A stretch of 53,573 nt of DNA from Seison nebaliae (GCA_023231475.1 JALJEE010001110.1:1-53573); one strand, 5' to 3'; positions 33,055 to 45,837 are shown, numbered from the stretch's first letter. A program made the numbers and translations. The notes: generated from the sequence alone by a model not told the origin.

Positions 33055-34545
33055 TTGTATCTTATCAATTTATTATCTCATTAAACATCTCACGAAAACT
33101 CAATGAAAACACTTCTTTTTACCTCCTTTAATCTTCTTTTATTCGGCAATTCAATGGAATTGTTTAGAAATAACACTTCTCCCCCTCCCAATTCACAAAT
33201 AGACAGATTGAAAGTTGAAAACACGTCCACCTAAAAACAATACTGAAAATAAATTCTAATTAATTCCAAATTTAGCAAAAACGATAAATTGAAATAATAT
33301 GCGCCCTACCCTTCCCATGATTTCTCTTCCATCCATCTTTCATTTATTTCGAGGAAATTTATTATGAGGTTATATATGCGGAGTATTATGACGAGAAAAA
33401 TAAAAAGAGATCATATCAATATGAAATTTTCGATCATCAAATAATTATCGATAAATATAATCAATTAACTCACTTAAACCAAGTCAATAAATCGAAACTC
33501 TTTCTCTCTATCTCTCTCACACACACTTTTATATATCCTCAATTATAATTTAATTACAAAATTAATTATAAATTTGAAAAAGTTATTGAGGAATTTGTCA
33601 ACAAACCAGAATTTCGTCGATCTTCTGTCCCCAAACAGCGAGTGATAACTTCGAAGGAAAGTTTCGAGTTCCTTAAGGACAACGAACAGACGATGGGAAA
33701 AAATGACAGAGGAAACTGAAATAAAAAATTACAAAAAATTCGTTTAAAATTACATCAGTTTCGCTTCCATTAAACTTAACTTAGAGAATTGTCACACTTC
33801 GTCTATTATCTTTCTATCAACTCAATTTTTTGAAATGACTCTTAATCGAATGCTCATCCAAATGATCATTTTTGCAATTTACTTAATATTTCCTCATCTT
33901 CTTATTCGACGATGTTCATCGGAAATGACAAGGAGAAAGAAGAAATTACGAAACATTTTTTTTCATTTAACATATCTAATTCATTTGACCATTAAAATAA
34001 TTTTTTGAAAATTGAACGAAATCATTTGGAGCTCATTTGAATCAGCACCGAACTAATGATATACCATTAAATTTATTTAAGAGAAATTCCCAATAGTAAT
34101 TCCCGTTAATTTTGGCATTAGAGAAAAGAAGGTGAATGAGATGATACATGTATATGAGTATGTATATTATCTCATCAAATTTCTTCTTCTTAATTCTTCC
34201 TCGTGGTCTTTTAGTCCATTTACTAAACTATAAATTATATTCTTCACAATAATTTGTTGAAAGAACTTACGCCCGTAACCATGACATAAACAATCGGAAA
34301 GAAGTGGAAATGAGATACATATAGTGAAGGTGAATGTAGATATAGATCCGTCACCTTCATCTCGATGATGCACATTGTTCATGATACGTAAGAGTGACGA
34401 CTATCGATGATGAACATGATCGAATATAAATAAGTTGAGAAATAATTACGAATTAAAAACATTGTTTGAAAATTATTATCAAAATTTTTCTCTCTAAATT
34501 GAAAGTTTGTTGAGGAACGCTTAAAATTTCAAAATTGTCTTTCTC
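33055..34545. other. Upstream region of CERT
   Basis: AT-rich DNA upstream of CERT, including a TC/CA-rich run at 33490-33520. A minus-strand GTAAGT at 34270-34265, with an open frame before it (MKVTDLYLHSPSLYVSH) and after the next acceptor (FSKWTKRPRGRIKKKKFDEI), may be part of an unidentified gene; see findings. Confidence 0.35.
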
Positions 34546-34582
34546 CAATTCTTCGTTTGTTGGACTGGTAAACGAAGAATTG
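34546..34582. repeat. Perfect 13-bp hairpin
   Basis: CAATTCTTCGTTT (34546-34558) and its exact complement (34570-34582) flank an 11-nt loop. Four more pairs can form outside after a small T-rich bulge. Possible structured RNA or DNA cruciform. Confidence 0.75.
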
Positions 34583-34733
34583 TTTTGGAGAGTCCTAATT
34601 ATTCGGAGAGTTGTGAACTCGTTTCAACTTGAAAGTTTTATAAACCAAATCCACTTTACTTCAATAAAACAGTATGCGAATTAGACCATAAATAAATTTG
34701 GGAGAAAATTGTTTTTCGTTTATTTACCAACCA

Positions 34734-34878
34734 ATATCAGCTTCTATTCGACCCACACGATAACAATATTCATCCACATTACATACAAATGTCGAAGGTA
34801 ACATATTGAAGTAACGTACTAAATCAAAATAAAACATTCCACACATGAAATTTACTCCTGCTGCCCACTTATACTTCC
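34734..34878 (-). other. Exon-like coding segment of an unidentified gene
   Basis: About 50 codons open on the minus strand, reading AAGVNFMCGMFYFDLVRYFN and then FVCNVDEYCYRVGRIEADIG. It has a hydrophobic stretch followed by a two-Cys loop, as in a four-pass claudin/tetraspan-like protein. It is preceded by a CTAAT branch-like site with AG, and followed by G|GTAAAT. Neighbouring exons could not be joined with confidence, so no gene model is given. Confidence 0.35.
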
Positions 34879-34923
34879 ATTAGCATCAAATGAAATAAAT
34901 CAAGAATGGAATGAAGACACTTT

Positions 34924-34955
34924 AAATTTAGATGGCAGTTCGACCATCTAAATTT
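34924..34955. repeat. Perfect 12-bp hairpin
   Basis: AAATTTAGATGG (34924-34935) pairs exactly with CCATCTAAATTT (34944-34955) around the 8-nt loop CAGTTCGA. It lies just upstream, on the minus strand, of the exon-like segment. Confidence 0.75.
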
Positions 34956-37134
34956 CTAATAATCTCACATGAACTTTAATTTTTCTTTTGTTCAAGAAAT
35001 GAAATGCAAGTTTTTCCGAAATAAAACTTTTATTCAATTGTTCTCTAACAAAGAAGACATCATATAATGAGATAGGAAAAGGATAGTACATTTCATATAT
35101 TATTATCCAATTTAATCATATTCCTTATATGTTTTCGTTGAAGGAGATATTGGTGCAATGAAGATACATATCAACTTTTATGAATTTCTGATGATTTCTT
35201 TTCCTTTCGTTCGATAACGAGAGAAAAAAGAAGACCAATAATGGAATTTTACATTCGTTTCAATTTCACTCGTCCAACTGCCAATGAAAGAAATGTACAT
35301 ATCGATGGAATGAATGCAAATTTCTAATAGTGGAAGTAAATTAAAATTGTTGCCATTCGCGACATAACGACCTTGGAAGAAGAAATTTTATTCTGCTTCT
35401 TTTTCATTGTGTACATAATGTGTAATAAACAACAACAACAACAAAATAGAGAACGGTAGTTTCCACATTCTGCCAACCAACATTCGCACATTGGACACAC
35501 ATTTACACATAATCGGAAATAGGAGAACAAATGAATAATGACGAACGTCGGACTGAACTTAACAGAAATTGGAGAAATGAAATTTGTTAGAAATAAATAA
35601 AATGACCGTTTTGTTCGACAATGAAGTTAGCGCGAATTAAAAATTCGAACTGCAAAGAAACATAGACGATCAGTGTGATAATCTCTAAATAATTAGAAGG
35701 AATATGTAAAGTAAATTTTTTTTCAATTTCAATAACCTTCCCAATTGGAAATTTATTGACTCACAGACTATTTATTGTAAGAGAAGCGTAGAAGAGCGAA
35801 GAGACCAACTAAGTTGGAAAATTCATTTGAACAATGTCAACAATTTAAATGAGTTGAGATAAATTGATGAACTGACTAATCAGTCTAGAGTCCAGGTATT
35901 GCCGGCAAACGACTTCTCCTTCGTTTCATCATCTCAATTTTATCTTGCCATTCATTAATGGACTTTCAGGAAATTTTACTTAGGATTTTGTGAAACTGGC
36001 TTGGTCGTATGTTGAAATGATGAGAGTATTGCCAAATGAAATTGATGAGAATTGTTCGAATGAGAACGAATGATATAGCGGAATGTTGGCGGAATGATGA
36101 TTGATGATTTTCGTCAATTTAGTTTGTCATCTTATCAAATTTATTTTTCTTGTCTAAGTTACAACGTTACTTGTTGTGAAACAATCATTATCTCCGATAC
36201 AGGACATCGTTCTTGTGTTCGTGGAGGAGGCGAAGGAAACTATATGATCAATATCAATTTCTTTCCTACCTTTTAAATTTATTCATAAAATCGATAACAT
36301 CTAAAAAGAAATACCTAAAACATTAGAGTTGTTGTGGTAAAGAAGATGAACTTCCTATTAATTAAAAGCTAAAATATTTAGTTGAATAAAATTTAAATGA
36401 ATATCTCTCTAAATAGTAAGAATTTGAGAGAAAAGAAAAAATAGTTTGAGAATCGTTTGAATATTTCATTTTTAACTTTTATTGTTATTGTTATTGAATA
36501 AATAGATGAGAATGAGAAAAACATTGAAAAGAAATATGAGAATAATTCGTTGTCGCGTAAACCGATTGGAAATCGCCAGAAGAAACTATTCGATTTGCGA
36601 TGAACAGATCGTGTTGAGAAAATGCTTCCGACAGTGCACGTAAATGGGAGAAATGTGATCGGCGGAAGAGAAGGAGATGAACGATGAAAGATGAAGATGA
36701 AAAGAAATTAAAAATTGTTGGAATGTGTTGAAGATGATGTCGAAGGTAAAACAGAAATTAATGGAAAAAATAAAAAGAAGTAAATTTGAAGAATAAGTGA
36801 ATAAAATTGCATTTTCAATATATCAGGACCGTTAAATTGGGAGAAGGAAATTAATGATATCATTATATCATGGAACGATGTCACACAACGACGATGTGAT
36901 GTGGATAAATTATCTAAAAATAAATCTCTTTCCGTTAAAATAGAAATCCCAAATTTCTCCATTTGTGAAATAAAATGTTTCTACGTTTTTTGTTTTGTTT
37001 TTGTAGGACGAATGATATTTCTGAACTTTTTTTTTAATTAACAAGAAACAAAAGAAACGAATATACAAAATCGCATAAATTATTTGAAGAGATTTTAAGT
37101 TTGAAGTAATGGAGAGAACATCATTAGAAGTGTT
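34956..37134. other. Region downstream of the Musashi-type gene
   Basis: Contains the presumed 3' untranslated region of the minus-strand Musashi-type gene. Several short open stretches exist on both strands (for example plus 36094-36276 and minus 36708-36962), but none has recognisable domains. No RNA gene seen. Confidence 0.35.
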
Positions 37135-39044
37135 CTATATTTCAACATTTGACAATGTCCCCATTCTATCCATTTCTATAAAATGATCAAATAGAATAGG
37201 AATCACTTACCATCATTCTCCATCTTACACAGCAAATTGTTGGACTGATTAGACTGTTGTTGTTGCGATTGTTGTTGTTGTGGCGGTTGTTGCTGTTGTT
37301 GTTGTTGCTGGTGGGATGGAAGTGAACCAAAACCTGAATTTGGTGTAACATATGCTGCGGCAGTCATTTTCTTTGGCGGTTGGAACATGGCAGCAGTAGT
37401 CATTTGTGGTGATTTCGATAATGTACCATTAATTTGAGATTTCTGCAATGGTACGGAATTTTGTATGGAAACGGGTGGATTCTATGATAAATGGGAAGAA
37501 ATAAGAATTGAAGAGATTAGAATGAAGAAACGAACTAATTGTGAAGGAAGGAAATTGGAAAGGTTATTATTCACCGATTGTTGAAGTAAAAAATTTGGAT
37601 TATTTGTATTCAGTTGAGAATTGGTAGAGTTCAAGAGGTTTGGTGAGAGAAGATTCTGATATTGAAGAAGATTGGGAATATTATTATTATTCGTACTTAT
37701 ATTTGAATTATTCGTATTATTATTACCATTGCTGTTATTATTGTTATTTAGACAATTAGACAATTGTTGAAGAAGGTCAGCTTGATTGGCTTGGAATACT
37801 CCTTGTTGCAACAAATAATTGAGTTGTTGCTGTTGCTGTTGTTGTTGTAAAGTGGCAGTGGGTGTGGTTATTGGGACATTAGTAGATGTGGCATTATTAA
37901 TATTCAGGTTACCGATTGGAGTGTTAGTGGCATTCGAATTAAACATCGAATTCAACAAATTCAATTGAGGATTCAAACCATTTATCGAATTTTGTTGTTG
38001 TCCATTTAAATTTAAAAGAAAATTCTCATTACCTGCACGTAGATTAGATTGTGAATGTTGTTGTTGTTGTTGTTGCTGTTGTTGTTGCAATGCTAATGCA
38101 GCCAACAATTGCTGCTGCTGTTGTTGTTGTTGTTGTTGTTGTTGATTTTGTTGTGAAAGGAACGATAATTGATTAGTTTGTTTAGCACCTTGGAGAGCCT
38201 GACTTCCGAACATATTAATGGCATTGATTAACGATGCTGGTTTAATGACGTTGGGTAATGTTTGTTGAAGAGCAGTTGTCGGCGAGTTCATAGCGAGAGC
38301 TGCTTCGATTGCTAGAAGTGCCATTTGTTTTTGTTTTTGTGTCGATTCCATCACCTCCTTCGGTTCGGCTGGTTTACATTCCACTCTCTTATGTTTGATT
38401 TCATGATAATGCATCTCACAAACAAGCTTACTTGCTTCAGCCGTTTTAAATGTGACGAAGCCGAAACCGCGATGTCGTGCTGTTACTCGATCATACATCA
38501 ACGACACTTCTTGTACTTCTCCGAATTGGGAGAAATATTCCATCATATCTTCCTTCGAAGTGGCTGATGATAATCCACCAATAAACACTTTTCTTGGTTG
38601 CTCCCGAATACCACGTCCATTAATCACTATATTATCCGGAGTCTCGTTCAAAGTGGTTTGAGTCACGTCTTTGCCATCAATCGACAAATTACGATCTCCA
38701 CTACTCACAGCTCCAGATGAATTGACCGAATTCAACGACGTGTTACTATGGGAGCCCGAAGTGTTGCTATGTGTCGCTGATGCTATTCCACTACTGTAAT
38801 TGCTGATGTTGCTATCACATCCATAAGCACCAAAAACAACATTATTCCCATTGACATTAGTCGCTTCTCCTGCAGCTCGCAAATCGTTTACCGAATTCGC
38901 TGCGCTCATCATCAGTGTATCGTCAGTATTTTTTCCAACCATGTCGTCGTTGGAAACAGGAGATACACTCTCTTCCGACAGTCTACTATGTGTCCCAGTT
39001 GAATTTTGATTTTTCTGTTCAGTCGATTTTTGCATACACAGCAT
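37135..39044 (-). CDS. Musashi-type RNA-binding protein with a single RRM, poly-Gln
   Basis: Translational regulator of the Musashi/Rbp6 group. Exons: 39044-37536, 37481-37211, 37175-37135 (606 aa). The single RRM (about 148-225) reads RKVFIGGLSSATSKEDMMEY, RGFGFVTFKTAEASKLVCEM, and HYHEIKHKRVECKPAEPKEV. The last block is diagnostic of Musashi RRM2 (HEINNKMVECKKAQPKEVM in vertebrates). RNP1 (RGFGFVTF) and RNP2 (VFIGGL) are intact. No RRM1 precedes it: the N-terminus is a Ser/Asn-rich disordered region, and an in-frame stop lies 18 nt before the start. C-terminal to the RRM come several Gln runs of up to 13, encoded by mixed CAA/CAG, and Asn runs. The last splice uses a perfect GTAAGT donor with a 35-nt intron to a 41-nt final exon (EMDRMGTLSNVEI), which is tentative. 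Confidence 0.85.
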
Positions 39045-42000
39045 AATTTGTACAAGTGATTAAATTTCTAAATATTTTTTAAGCTGAAATCCTAGTCTCA
39101 CTACTAAGAAAGATAACGACAGATAATTCGATTCAAAAATTCTTCTATTGAATCGATGTAAAAAATACGAGAACGATTTTCCGAAAGATAATCGACTATG
39201 AAGAAAAGAAAAGATTAGAACATTTTTCAATTTCATACAAATAGAACTGATGAATTCTTTTAAATATATGTCAATAATTATAAGAATAACAACAACAACA
39301 ACAACTAGAGACAACATAATTGATGTTAATGCTAGCATTGGTATATTTTTTTAGCAAGTGCCGTGAAGATTGATGGGAAATATGAAAATTGACACAACTC
39401 AACTAATAATGTTTGTAAAAGAATGGAGGAGAACTAAACTTAATATGCGTTTCTACCAAATTATTATGAATAGTCAATAATTGACGAATCTGAGAATCAA
39501 TACAAAAATACCACAACTGTCTTTTGTATCTAGTGAATAATACCTGATGATAATAGAAAGGAAAAATTATAAGAATTAGACATTTCACATCCCCTCCAAA
39601 GTTACATGAAAAGATAATCAGATATAATTCTCAAAATCATTCAAGAGAAATGAAGCAACATATCCACATCAGTAAATTTTGGACGAAATCATAATTTTTA
39701 TCTCTCCTTCCCACGACTCTTTTTTTTCTCGAGTTATTCTTATTTTCCGTTATTCATTTGGATATTAATAACTCAACGTTCCAATACATCAGTATAAGAC
39801 AATTAGTAACGACCCGAATGGTCAGGAGAGGAGAGAGTTGAGATACGACGGAATTCTAAACATGGCGGGAAAGGATAGAAATATGTACTAACTATAGAGA
39901 TAAGTGATAAGAATTTAAGTGTAATAAGAGTATTATGTAATGAGTATTAGTAGAATAAATGGAAGGGAAAGCACAACAAAATAGTAAATAAATTTAAAGT
40001 AAGAAGTAAAAATGAAAATAATAAAAAAAACTGAAAAGTAATAAAGTAAATGTAAAATGAAAGAATCATTCCAATGCACTTCACTTTTAAACGATCTCAA
40101 TTCTCTTTTTTTCGGCTTCCACCCAAACGAGCGAAATTCAAAAATGGAATTTCAAAAAAATAAATAAACAACTTCGGCATCTCACTCGACACCATTCACT
40201 TGGACGGATCGTTAATTCTAGTGAAGAAATGAAAAACGGAAAATTATCAGTAAATTGAGCGACTGCCACCGAAGGATGAAAAATAAAATCTAAAATGGCG
40301 ACATAGATCTCAAGAAATTTTGAAAAAAATATCGAAGAGTCTACCCAAATCTAAATTCTACATTAATTTATAACACATCTACATCTAGAGATATCTACAT
40401 GCGTCGTTGGATGCACACAGCAAAATAAGAAGAAATTACGTACAGTTATCCCATTGGCTTTATCAGCTCCTGTCCATGCCAATATCTGAATAATTCCATT
40501 ATCAAATTGCTATAGTTACCCATTGGAAGGAGATCTAGGCATGTGAAAGATGATAACGATCATGAAAAACGAATAAAGATATTCCATTCGGCTCCCATTA
40601 ACATTAGTCCGTTGAGAGATCTTTTCCTTTCAATATCTGTAGTACAAACACAAAAGATCTGATGAGAAAGGAGAAAAGTAGAGACTAAGGGAGAAAGAAT
40701 TAGAGAGATAGAATCTTGTTGAAATGAGATGAGATCTAGTTCAACAATTTCATATTTCGTCGATAATTCGATGAAATATGGAAATGATTATTCGTTAGAA
40801 TAAATTCATATTTTCCTTGTGACCAGAATAGCGGGCACGATTCCAGAAGAGAAAAAGAGGAAATGTGCTCAAATGAATAAACGAGCGGATAGTCGCTTCA
40901 TGGCGTATGTTAGAAAATTAGATGAGAAATTTGATATTTGTATTAACAATCCGATTCTCATTCCAATAAATTCCACTCGTCAATATGCGAATGGAAATAG
41001 ATAAATAAATAAATGAAAGACGAATTAACGATCGCAGCATATCGTACCTGTAATCAATTCAGAAGAAAACCAACTCTCCCATCATAATTTACATTACCCG
41101 ATACATTTCTCTTCATTATCAACATCCCACCCGAACGTTCTCATCATTCACACAATCACTTGTATGTTTACAGAGAGTTGAAAAGAAAACAAAATTAATT
41201 CTATCGAACAACTACTCAGAGAATGGAAGACAAACAAGATTAGATGAATGTGAACGAACCATTTCCATCGATAACACACAATAGAAATTAGTGTGATGGA
41301 AAGAATAACTGATTGGAAATGTTGATGGAACCAAATCGACTTTAATTCATTAAATATATTTATTAATTCAGTTTATCAATCACTATCTAAATCGATTAGA
41401 TAAATGAAGGAAATCGACTGATAGAATGGCATTATGATTTTTGTATAAAATTTCTTTCAAATATCAGCTAATGTTCAGACGGAACTCGAAAACATTTTGA
41501 TATTTTCATTTTGGAAATAAGAAATAATAAGAAAATTAAAAATTAAAAAGTTCGAATTAAACATAGAAAAGAACGATCAATCAATAACGATAAATTCTTT
41601 CAAATTATATGTTTTGAGGGAATATGAGAAAAAGAAACAACCTCTTTGATTTCGACACGACGAAAAGAACGTGAGGAATAGATTTCATTAAATAAAGAAC
41701 CAAACAATGTAGCTTCCCATTCTTCTTGAAAAATATCGATAACGATCGTTCAAATGACAAAAGGAACGATATTGTAGAGAACATGGCTCTTTTCTTTCCT
41801 CTTTCTCGTCGTCATCAGTCATTTTATATTCTTGGAAAATTTTCAAATAAAATTTGGGAATGTTGAAAGAGAAATTGGGGAAAAGAAGAATAAGGAGAGA
41901 ACGTCATTAAAATGAAGTAAATACGGAGATATAAATAAAATGCCAACAATATACGAAATTGAGAGAGTATTATATGTCGAGGAAACGTAGTGTGGGGGGT

Positions 42001-43965
42001 AATGGGAAAGGAATGAAAGAAAATAGTGGAACCAGATCACGTCTTTCGAATAATAACGATAATCAGTGAATAAATATCATTTGATGTCTCTCTCCCAAAT
42101 TATTTACTTTGAATCATTCATTTCATTTTTATCAGTTCCATTTATTTTCCCTTATACACATAGATGCACACATGACATACAATCAGGTCTGATAATAATT
42201 GAAGCATATGGAAACAAATAAGAATTAATTAGCACAGAAAGATTATTCGAACTCTTCGGCAATCGATGTCGATATAGAAGAGAGTTTCGAAGAGAAATTA
42301 ACTGAACCGATTAAAAGAAACACATAGAGACCAACAAGGTCCACCCCAATATCAATTTGTAGGAATTTTACAAGAACCGAACAAGTTGGAAACAGAGAAG
42401 GATCAGAAAAGAAAATATTGGGAATTGAATGGTCGCAGGTGGAAGAAACATGGGAGCAGAAGACATGACTTAATAAAAATACCTTCTTCAATTCTTCATA
42501 AACCTTAATGACTGAAAGAATTTTTAAGAGAACAAGAAGAAGAAGAAGAAGAGAATAGTCGTAAAATGGAAATTGCACACACTCCCTATTCGAAAACCGA
42601 CAACAAGAATTTATCAATTAATAATAAATTTTCATTCATTTCATATCGTATGTCCACCATCTCCATACCGACACACGCTAAGTCTCATATACACATATTC
42701 AAACATATAATCTGTCTCATACAACTGAAATTTTCAAGAAATTTCCGTTAAATAACTTCTGACATTCTGAAAAGAGATAGGAAGAGATGGATAGAAATAG
42801 AGAACATTTCAACGAATATTGACGACCAATTTTACATTAACAACTACACAGATCTCTCGTCTCTCGACAATTATTATTCACTTGTTCATCTCTATCTTGT
42901 TGTTGTTCGAAGGTTCCCATATCTCTCTTATTCGTCCGATGGAAGAGAACTCTTTCTCCACTTTCTCATTTTTATTATGAACCTATTTCCCTAATTGGAA
43001 TAACATGTTCGAACTATTGATTTCTCTCCTCAAACTTCTAATCAATAACTTCCTCTCTTTTCCATCTCTCCATATATACTTTCTACTCACGTCCGTCTCA
43101 ACAACTTTCTACTTCCTCTCCCAATATAATCTGGTAAGAATCATCTGATTAAAAGATTGAACGGTGAAAATTCTTCCTAAAATGTCATGTCTAATGTTGG
43201 ACATTTCTTTTAATTATTCTCATTCTAATCAGATTGCTAGAATATAATAATTTATCCTGACGTGGATTGTATTTCCTTTTATGTCCTCGTCGGCTTAACA
43301 CTGGATGTCGCATAATCATTTTAATTTACGCCCAAAAATATTTAGTCAAAAACATTTAAAATTTCAGTTTAACTAATATTTCTCCAGAAAAAAATTCATT
43401 CAATCAAACTGAGATCACCGTCGTCCATTACACAAATATTTGGTAATGCTTTTTTTAAGTTGTCAACGTAGATATGTAAAGAATATTCAGTGAATCAATA
43501 ACGAATGTTGATATTGGAAATAATAACAAACAAATCTTCGGAAGTTCTTTTCTCTTAAAGAAATGGAGAGTTTGTCAGGTAGAATTGTAAATAAGAAGAG
43601 AATAGGTGACTTATGAAATAAGTGATTTGTGTAAAGAGTAAATTATATTAATCTTCAGATACCACCGGAAATATCTCATGTCAATACAGCGAACAAACGA
43701 TCAGAAACGAATGTGTAACATGAGACATCGACTACAGACTAAACTCAACAATAAAATATTATTGATTCTAATATTGTACAACGAATTCGGACATATAACT
43801 ATATTGTATGATTTTGAAGATGATGATAAATTGCAGATTAAGTTTTCAAGATTTATTAAGAAATTATTACTCAATAATATTAAAATAATTAAAATGTAAG
43901 TCATTTTCCAGATACTATAGATTTAGAAGGTACAACTATAACATAGGATGATGATATAATCGATC
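39045..43965. other. Upstream region of the Musashi-type gene
   Basis: Nearly 5 kb without a recognised gene; the plus strand is notably purine-rich at 40600-40760 and 41560-42000. It probably holds the promoter and 5' untranslated exons of the Musashi-type gene. A possible 42-nt microexon (minus, 40485-40444, ILAWTGADKANGIT) is bounded by ATTCAG and GTACGT. ORFs at 40819-41004 (+) and 42243-42617 (-) have no recognised features. Confidence 0.35.
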
Positions 43966-44079
43966 GAAATCTCACTACCAATTTACAAGAAGAAATCTAC
44001 TGATACTGAGAATTTGAATAGGATAAATACCAGCCTTGAAACACATAATGCTAAGCTCGAAGATTAATGTAATGGTTCT
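43966..44079 (+). pseudogene. Pseudogene fragment of EB1 exon 1
   Basis: Aligns with EB1 exon 1 and the first bases of its intron: GAAATCTCACTACCAAT against GAAGATCTCACTGTCAAT; ACTGAGAATTTGA against ACTGAAAATTTGA; GGATAAATACCAGCCTTGAA against GGATAAACGCTAGTCTCGAA; then AAACACATAATGCTAAGCTC and TGTAATGGTTCT against the functional copy. About 20 bp in the middle are missing, the start codon is lost and a stop is present. Because the match runs through the exon-intron border (AATG|GTTCT), it arose by DNA duplication, not by retrocopying. It lies 3.6 kb upstream of EB1 in the same orientation. Confidence 0.8.
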
Positions 44080-44603
44080 ACTATTTTCGTTCTACAATCA
44101 TGTGATATCTGATTCATTATATGCCATGACTATTCTGTTAAAGAAAATTTCCTCTTTTGCTTATTTAATCCAAATTAGTAATTGTCCCTAATAAGTATCT
44201 TAACTCATATTCAACTTCTTTGGCTTTATGAGAGTTTAGTTGATAAAACCGAATAATATCAGTCAAATATGAGTTAATTTTAATGCAAATAGTTAAATAA
44301 TATTTAATAAATATTACTGAGATTAAATATCAATTAGTTACTCAAAATTACTTTATGTAATTTCTTAACATTTTCGTTAATTCTTAAATTCCTTCCGTTT
44401 TTTTGTATTCCTTCTTCTAATTTTCTCGCCGTGTTTACCAGTAACTGAAGAAATATAAGTAATAAAATAATTAATTTTTTGCTAGCAATTGTACAATAAA
44501 ATTGCGAAATGTAAGAATCTTCTAAAAATTTTGAATCGGTTTTTCTTTTAAGAATTTGGTTTTTGACAAATTGCTATTTAATTATCCTTTTATAACTTTA
44601 AGT
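44080..44603. other. AT-rich spacer
   Basis: No gene or strong repeat seen between the EB1 pseudogene fragment and the dispersed repeat. Confidence 0.4.
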
Positions 44604-44790
44604 AATCGGACACTTTTTCAAGTTTTATAAAGTAGGCCATAACATCTTTCTAATTAAGGTCCCCTATAATCCTTCTATTTATAATGGAACATCATTTATA
44701 ATAATAACCTTTATATGTCCTATTCAGGCTCCTGAAAAAAAATTTTTTTTATGAACAAACTACCCATTTTCCATAAAAGTAACAATATAA
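44604..44790 (+). repeat. Dispersed repeat, copy 2 (partial)
   Basis: TAATCGGACACTTTTTCAAG, then TTTTATAAAGTAGGCCATAAC, parallels TAATCGGACATTTTTACG, TTTTTATAAAACCGATCATAAC at about 53136. Further on, TCCTATTCAGGCTCCTGAAA and CCCATTTTCCATAAAAGT parallel CCCTTTTCAAGCTCTTAAA and GGCATTTTGCATAAGAGT. Diverged and non-coding. Confidence 0.5.
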
Positions 44791-45837
44791 ATATAATTTT
44801 CCCAATAGTTAATAGACATTTTAAGTTTCACAAAGATCGGAAATCTAATGAAATTTTAACTTATCAAGGTTTTTATCGACGAAAATATAATACGCATTTC
44901 GAACAATCGGTTTTTCCCAATTTTTATTGAAATAATTTTGAAGCAATGTAGATTACTCATTCATAGCAACTAATAACAGACATACCACGGTCTGTGCACA
45001 CTAATCAAGTGCGCTTGATTACATGTCAAACTAACGACACTAACTAAAGTAACTATGCAACAAGAAGGATTGTCCATGAAATCCTTTAACACATTAAACG
45101 CTTTTGCGATGGTCGATTTTTAACTTAAAACTCCTAGAGTAAAAACTGAAAAGGAAATAAAGTTAGTAAAAGGAATAACAAAATACTATTCATAATAATT
45201 TTATTAGTTTATACTATAATTGGCTGTTACGATTAAACTGTTCTTGTGCGCGTAACTTTATTTCCTAAATTTCTAATTTTAGCTCTTCATTGTTATTCAG
45301 GGACTGAGTTATTACACTACAAGACACTACAAGTTGTAGTAGACACTATAACGCCACAAGAGTGCTACGAAGATGAGTTATTTTATGTAGTTAGCTCATT
45401 ATCGCACAACTATTTTCGATTTCGTATTTCGACAGAAAGAAAACATTGATTTCTGGCTATTAAAATTTTTATCCAAATATTGCAGTTCAACCTGCATACC
45501 AAGTAAAGAAGTTTCATGTTGTCTTACGGACTTGTGTTTTTACAAAAGTTTCAAAAAGTGGATTCCACTTAATACTGTTAATATTTGGAGGACTGTTGGT
45601 CAAACTCTGCGTATAAAAGCACCATTTGTTAATCGGTGATAATAATGATTTGAAGAATATACATATATATAATTATCAGAAGTATATATATCATTGTAGA
45701 TAAAACATTTAGAAGAATATCAAATATTTTTTCTAATTCTTTGAATTTTCATATATATGAGAAATTAATTAAAGTTATAATTATTATATTATTTTTTAAA
45801 TATTTCTAATTTTTTTTCATTTATCTTAACAAAGGAA
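44791..45837. other. AT-rich spacer with a 20-nt palindrome
   Basis: TAATCAAG-TGCG-CTTGATTA at 45002-45021 has perfect 8-bp arms. A 67-codon ORF at 45246-45449 is not recognised. Possibly decayed element DNA leading into the LINE remnant that follows. Confidence 0.35.

Noticed and set aside
36094-36276. 60-codon plus-strand ORF with three Cys
   Set aside because: Short, no recognised family, not joined to other exons; kept only as part of a poorly understood region.
38053-38150. CRISPR-like or satellite array from repeated TTG/TGC units
   Set aside because: These are poly-Gln codons (CAA/CAG) of the Musashi-type gene read on the opposite strand.
40819-41004. 61-codon basic ORF (TRIAGTIPEEKKRKC...)
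   Set aside because: No homology recognised and no supporting start or splice signals.
42243-42617. 124-codon minus-strand ORF
   Set aside because: Low-complexity Leu/Ser/Phe protein opposite a purine-rich (GAA)n stretch, which suppresses stops; no domain or splice context.
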